Part shown: piece by piece, positions 52,601 through 56,318 of the stretch
Numbering within the stretch: the stretch's first letter is position 1
Layout: each line of letters starts with the position of its first letter
Assembly: GCA_021820105.1 (NCBI GenBank)
Contig: JAKAED010000005.1
Coordinates: forward strand, 1-56,318
Source: Actinomycetes bacterium
GTDB lineage: Bacteria > Actinomycetota > Thermoleophilia > Solirubrobacterales > Solirubrobacteraceae
Reading direction: 5' to 3'
Length of the DNA: 56,318 nucleotides
Made by a program: the position numbers and the translations under genes
The notes under the pieces: generated by a model
What the model saw: only the letters and a program-made list of their open reading frames with translations
Database searches by the model: none
What the model was told of the DNA's origin: nothing

Positions 52601-53134
52601 GTGACCGGGAAGTCAAGCGCGCCATATCTGTTCGGTGATCTGCTCGCGCTCGCACGGCAAAGCTGGGTCGCACAGATGGCATCACGGCTCGAGCAACGCG
52701 GCTACCGCGACTATCGCCGCAGCGACGCCGCCGCGATGCGGTTGCTACGAGGTAACGGCATGTCAATTGGTCAACTCGGGGCGGCACTCGGGATCACGCG
52801 CCAGGCCGCCCGTAAGCTGACCGACGGGCTCGAGCGCCGCGGCTATGTCCGGATCGACCAGGATGGCCTCGACTCCCGGAGGCGGAACATCCATCTGACG
52901 CCTGAGGGTGAGGCCTATGCCCGTGCCGTGGTCGACGTGATCCACGCGCTCAACCACGAACTCGCCGAACGCGTCGAGCAAGGCCAACTCCTCGCGGCAG
53001 ATGCCGTGTTGCGCGCTGCGCTCGATGACAAGTCACGAGCGCTGGCTGACCAACGGCTTACCCGACCGCGCACCCACGCGAGGTCGAGCTCGAATGGCAG
53101 GCGCGGCTCGGGCGAGACCGATTCGTCCAGTTGA
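52601..53134 (+). CDS. MarR-family transcriptional regulator
   Basis: This 177-residue regulator has the winged helix-turn-helix SIGQLGAALGITRQAARKLTDGLERRGYVRI (about 51-82, in part), the wing QDGLDSRRRNIHLTPEG and flanking dimerisation helices. The last 25 residues (TRPRTHARSSSNGRRGSG onward) are low-complexity, and a different frame over the same bases encodes a MarR-like C-terminal helix, so the end may be shifted. It starts at GTG 52601, likely leaderless. It probably represses itself and the divergent DUF998 gene. Confidence 0.88.
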   Translation: MTGKSSAPYLFGDLLALARQSWVAQMASRLEQRGYRDYRRSDAAAMRLLRGNGMSIGQLGAALGITRQAARKLTDGLERRGYVRIDQDGLDSRRRNIHLTPEGEAYARAVVDVIHALNHELAERVEQGQLLAADAVLRAALDDKSRALADQRLTRPRTHARSSSNGRRGSGETDSSS

Positions 53135-53302
53135 AAGAATTCCTCCTCGAACTCGACCAGCCCGGCCAGAGCCAACCTCGGGTCGCGGCCGGGGCCCGTC
53201 CTCCCAATCGAGATAACTTCATGCCACCGCACCACAGCCTCACCAGCACTCCGCCATATGCGCGAGACACCTCTTGCGTGAGCGACGCAGGTTCCGACTC
53301 GT
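53050..53302 (+). pseudogene. out-of-frame MarR-like C-terminal fragment
   Basis: In a second plus frame, open from 53050 to a stop at 53300-53302, the bases read HPREVELEWQARLGRDRFVQ followed by LKEFLLELDQPG. This resembles the last dimerisation helix of MarR proteins. It has no start of its own. It covers the 3' end of the MarR gene and most of the 328-base gap after it. Either the MarR gene carries a frameshift near 53050-53080 or a fragment of another regulator lies here. The rest of the gap shows nothing gene-like. Confidence 0.35.
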
Positions 53303-53462
53303 AATCCAGATCGTGGCGTTTGCGCTGGTCATGCCGTTGCACGCTCACAACCGTGATGGGCCCAACCGGCGGCGATTGGTCGCCGTAGTCCGCCGCTCAC
53401 ACGACAGGCAGCTTCCGCGCAAACGCGTTCACCTGTGCAGTTTCTGGCGGTCGCTGGAAGGA

Positions 53463-53918
53463 TCAGTCGGCCCTATCCCAACCGTCCTCTCCGTGTGACC
53501 ACGGGACCGCCGCGTCGCGCACGAAGATCAGGCCCTCAGGGTCGAAACCGTCGGTCCATACGCCGACCTTGTTGCTGTCCGGGTAGATGGAGACAGCGGG
53601 CCCCCTGTTGACGGAGAACATCAGCACTCGCGCCGGAGTGTCTCCATGGTTCATGAGCTTGTGCGCACCTGCCGGTCCTGCCGGAAACCGCGCCAGCGCG
53701 CCCGTGTCGAGCACGCGTTCTCCTCCAGGAGTCCGCACCGCGATCGGACCAGCGACCACCAGCAGCCACTCATCCACGAACTCGTAGTGATAAGGACAGG
53801 AGCTCCGGCCTTGCTCGATCTCATAGAGAAACGAACTCAACTCGGCTGAGCCTGCCGCACCGGCGACATCGGCCCGGCCGTCGATCGCATCCTGAAACAC
53901 GTTCATGGCCTCAACCAT
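53463..53918 (-). CDS. cupin-domain protein
   Basis: This 151-residue single-domain protein has the cupin barrel. The first motif is CPYHYEFVDEWLLVVAGPIAV (His residues and Glu as metal ligands, G spaced later), and the second is AGAHKLMNHGDTPARVLMFS with its His. This is the classical two-motif arrangement. Function is unknown; a metal-dependent small-molecule role is possible. ATG 53918 is chosen because GGGAGG precedes it; the longer upstream frame is not conserved-looking. Confidence 0.83.
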   Translation of the reverse strand: MVEAMNVFQDAIDGRADVAGAAGSAELSSFLYEIEQGRSSCPYHYEFVDEWLLVVAGPIAVRTPGGERVLDTGALARFPAGPAGAHKLMNHGDTPARVLMFSVNRGPAVSIYPDSNKVGVWTDGFDPEGLIFVRDAAVPWSHGEDGWDRAD

Positions 53919-54193
53919 TCCGACCTCCCTCGTTGCCTCATATCCGAGCACATCCTCCCAGGCCCGAGGGTGGGCGTTCACGGCGTGAACGCGACTGACG
54001 GTCGAGCGCAGCGCCTGCTCGAGGACTCTGACGGCTTCATGGCGAGCGCACGCCTGGCCCTTCAGCGAAACAGACACCGAGCCAAGCCGTAACACGAGCC
54101 CAACTTCGGGACGCAACCATGATCCCTGTGCGGTACGCCTGTCCGCACGACCAACGGAAATTGACTACCCCCTCCAGGAGCAGGTGCGCGACG

Positions 54194-55810
54194 ATGACCG
54201 ATCCAGGACAAGCTCCGAGCCTGCTCGGCCGCCGTGAGTTCCTGACGCGATCACTGAAGGCCGGCGTCGGGATCGGCATCGGCTCAGTAGCTCTCGGCCG
54301 CGCTTCAGCGGCCGCCGGGAGCCCGATCGGCCGTCATTCGGCGCACATCGCCAGAGCCGGCATGGTTTCCAGCGAGCCGCTGGCGCCAACCGACGCGGTC
54401 AGCTTCGTCACGCGCCCCGATCTGACCCCGGTCGGGGTTGCAGTTCGCTCCTCAGTGGCTCGCACCGCCTCCGCGGGATCCGGCAAGTACGTCTTCTGCG
54501 CCCCCAAGTCACCGCATTTCGCGAGTCCGGCGGGAAGCGGCGCCGTCTCAAACGCCCCGTTCCCCACCGGCGCGGCCCCGGGGCTGATGATTCTCGACAC
54601 GTCGGGGGAGCTCGTGTGGTTCAAACCGATGCCCGGCCCCACGGAGATACCGTTCAACTTTCGCGTGCAGCGTTACCGCGGCCGCCCTGTCCTAACCTGG
54701 TTTCAGGGAGAGGTGCACAATGGCCACGGCGACGGCCACTATGTGCTGGCCGACAGCACCTACACGCCGTTTGCGCAGGTGCACTCGACGGAATATCCCT
54801 GCGACCTGCACGAATTCATCGTCACGGATCAGGGAACCGCGCTGCACACGGCATACGAGTCACGCCCGAGGTTCGGCCGCGCGCCACTGCTGATCGGGCA
54901 CGCTCAAGAGGTGGACATAGCCACCAACCAGCTGCTCTTCGACTGGTCGAGCTATCCCGAGGTGTCACCCAAGCTCGCCTACGTTGGCAACCAACCGGGC
55001 TTTGACGACTACTTTCACATCAACTCGATCGACCTGTGGCCGGGGTCGGGACGTGACCTCCTGGTCTCCTCTCGCAACACCAGCACGGTGTACCTGATCG
55101 ACCGTAGGACCTCGACGATACGCTGGCGGCTCGGTGGCAAGCGCAGCGATTTTGCGCTTGGGCCGGATGCCCAGTTTTACTTTCAGCATGACGCGCGCGC
55201 GCTTCCAGATGGCTCCGGGGTCAGCCTGTTCGACGACGCCAGCCATCCGTCACCTGAGACATTCGCCTCCGGCAAGGTGCTCGCGCTCAACCAGCGCTCA
55301 CGCACGGCAACGCTGCGTCGGCGCTTCGTCCACAGCGACGCGATGTTCGTGACCCCCAGCCAGGGCAACCTCCAGGTCCTGCCCAACGGCGGTCATGTCG
55401 TCGGTTGGGGCTACGTCCCCTTCTTCAGCGCCTACGCGCCATCGGCTGAGTTCGAGCCTCCGATGATCCTCGATGGACGCTTCCCCAACGGCGCCGCGAG
55501 CTACCGGACATTCCTGTTTGACTGGCTGGGCACCCCTTCGGTCGACGACCTTCGTGTCGTCGTGCAGCACACGATCGCGCCGGGACGCGTGCGCGTCTTT
55601 GTGAGCTGGAACGGCGCCACGGAGGTGGCCACCTGGCAACTCAACGCCGGGAGGGATACGAGCTCGCTGCTGCCGCAGGGCCGGTTCCCGAAGCAGGGTT
55701 TTGAGACCGTATTTGACGTCGTCGCCGAGCGAGCCAGCCACTTTCAGGTAGTCGCCCTCGACAAGAGCGGATCAGAGCTCGGCCGCAGCGTGGCGGTGAC
55801 GCTCGAGTGA
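54194..55810 (+). CDS. Tat-exported arylsulfotransferase-like protein (pfam14269/ASST family)
   Basis: This 538-residue protein begins with a twin-arginine signal (LLGRREFLTRSLKAGVGIG, cleavage near ASAAAG). The beta-propeller core shows family motifs: PGLMILDTSGELVWF, HEFIVTDQGTALHT, DDYFHINSIDLWPGSGRDLL, LLVSSRNTSTVYLIDRRTS and RWRLGGKRSDF, followed by FYFQHDARALPDG with the conserved His. ASST enzymes transfer sulfate between phenolic compounds; many actinobacterial members are uncharacterised. ATG 54194 is chosen because it begins the Tat signal. It is monocistronic and divergent from the cupin gene. Confidence 0.88.
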   Translation: MTDPGQAPSLLGRREFLTRSLKAGVGIGIGSVALGRASAAAGSPIGRHSAHIARAGMVSSEPLAPTDAVSFVTRPDLTPVGVAVRSSVARTASAGSGKYVFCAPKSPHFASPAGSGAVSNAPFPTGAAPGLMILDTSGELVWFKPMPGPTEIPFNFRVQRYRGRPVLTWFQGEVHNGHGDGHYVLADSTYTPFAQVHSTEYPCDLHEFIVTDQGTALHTAYESRPRFGRAPLLIGHAQEVDIATNQLLFDWSSYPEVSPKLAYVGNQPGFDDYFHINSIDLWPGSGRDLLVSSRNTSTVYLIDRRTSTIRWRLGGKRSDFALGPDAQFYFQHDARALPDGSGVSLFDDASHPSPETFASGKVLALNQRSRTATLRRRFVHSDAMFVTPSQGNLQVLPNGGHVVGWGYVPFFSAYAPSAEFEPPMILDGRFPNGAASYRTFLFDWLGTPSVDDLRVVVQHTIAPGRVRVFVSWNGATEVATWQLNAGRDTSSLLPQGRFPKQGFETVFDVVAERASHFQVVALDKSGSELGRSVAVTLE

Positions 55811-55840
55811 GATCCCGTGCCCGTCAGCGGACGCACCCCT

Positions 55841-56251
55841 TCAGTGCACCCTGAAACACCCGGTCGCCGGAATGCTGGCGTGGCCCTTGTCGCTCACGAG
55901 CAGCAGTTCCTTCTTGTTCTTAGTCCACATGTGCAGGTGGTTGCGCTCCATGGGTCCGCTGGTCGGGTACACGTTCTTGCCGCGGACCTTGTAGGTACCG
56001 GTGTCGATCGTCCCGAGCAGCCGACCATGCTTCTCCAACATCGCAAAGGAGTACCTGCCTGGAGTCTTGAAGAGGTAGCTGCCGGAGTAGCTGTAGGTGC
56101 CGATATTGGCCCAGCAGTCGTAGAGCCCAGGGTTAACCTGACCTGCGGACGTGCGCGCGGCGGGACGAGCGGCGGCCAGCGATGGCAGCAGCGCGAGCGC
56201 AGCGCTTGCAAGCCCGGGGACCAATACGGCGGCGCGAAGTGGGCGACTCAT
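55841..56251 (-). CDS. small secreted protein of unknown function
   Basis: This 136-residue protein has a signal peptide (MSRPLRAAVLVPGLASAALALLPSLAAA in part, cleavage near AAARP). A compact mature domain follows: GLYDCWANIGTYSYSGSY, FKTPGRYSFAML and TGTYKVRGKNVYPTSGPM. Two cysteines (in YDCW and GCFRVH) could form a disulfide. I do not recognise the family; the beta-rich pattern resembles small secreted beta-barrel or lipocalin-type folds. ATG 56251 has AGGAG upstream. It converges on the arylsulfotransferase-like gene. Confidence 0.75.
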   Translation of the reverse strand: MSRPLRAAVLVPGLASAALALLPSLAAARPAARTSAGQVNPGLYDCWANIGTYSYSGSYLFKTPGRYSFAMLEKHGRLLGTIDTGTYKVRGKNVYPTSGPMERNHLHMWTKNKKELLLVSDKGHASIPATGCFRVH

Positions 56252-56318
56252 GCTTGAAAGTACTCCTGTATGGGCGTCGGTTGTCTGGCGGCTATTTAAC
56301 CCAATTTTATGAGATTCT

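Overview
The window is GC-rich, densely coded DNA with many GTG/TTG starts, 4-base ATGA/GTGA gene overlaps and F420-type and actinobacterial protein families. This points to a high-GC actinobacterium. The combination of a hopanoid cluster, a TIGR03767-type phosphoesterase, an arylsulfotransferase-like protein and a fused indolepyruvate oxidoreductase suggests Thermoleophilia (Solirubrobacterales-like), but that placement is inference. There is no rRNA; two tRNAs are present. The first gene is cut by the window edge.

Region 1 (1-9.4 kb): a truncated glycosyltransferase; a PAS-GAF-degenerate GGDEF-EAL phosphodiesterase divergent from a GAF-LOV blue-light sensor; an MFS transporter; a secreted GH114-type protein divergent from a secreted GH3 enzyme; and a metallophosphoesterase.

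Region 2 (9.3-19.9 kb): a hopanoid operon on the minus strand, in the order shc, hpnC, hpnD, hpnE, an hpnG-ispH fusion, hpnH, and a flippase-like membrane protein. hpnO runs divergently, followed by a convergent PilZ protein. The set covers squalene synthesis, cyclisation, addition and cleavage of adenosine, and side-chain amination.

Region 3 (20-33.7 kb): an LLM flavin enzyme, acyl-CoA ligase and ketosynthase operon; an NfeD-like/flotillin pair; a membrane protein; a methyltransferase; an Lrp regulator divergent from an amino-acid dehydrogenase and indolepyruvate:ferredoxin oxidoreductase operon; and a secreted BNR-like protein. Two tRNAs follow (Gly-UCC, Trp-CCA), then about 1.1 kb with no convincing gene but with 10-bp-phased repeats and a palindrome.

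Region 4 (35.2-45.7 kb): a self-contained sugar-acid catabolic island. It holds an ABC importer (binding protein, two permeases, ATPase), an SDR dehydrogenase, a GntR/FCD regulator, and an operon of a glucarate-dehydratase-subgroup enolase, an acetamidase/formamidase homologue, a DapA-family lyase/dehydratase and an aldehyde dehydrogenase. A shared operator-like motif overlaps the -10 region at the promoters of the importer and the SDR/GntR pair and lies at the likely promoter of the enzyme operon, which suggests one GntR regulon.

Region 5 (45.7-56.3 kb): an IS110-type transposase remnant next to an intact IS66-type element with perfect terminal repeats and an 8-bp target duplication. Accessory genes follow: a methyltransferase, an ArsR-SRPBCC pair, an ECF sigma factor with a probable anti-sigma partner, a DUF998 membrane protein divergent from MarR across a perfect palindrome, a cupin, a Tat-exported arylsulfotransferase-like protein and a small secreted protein.
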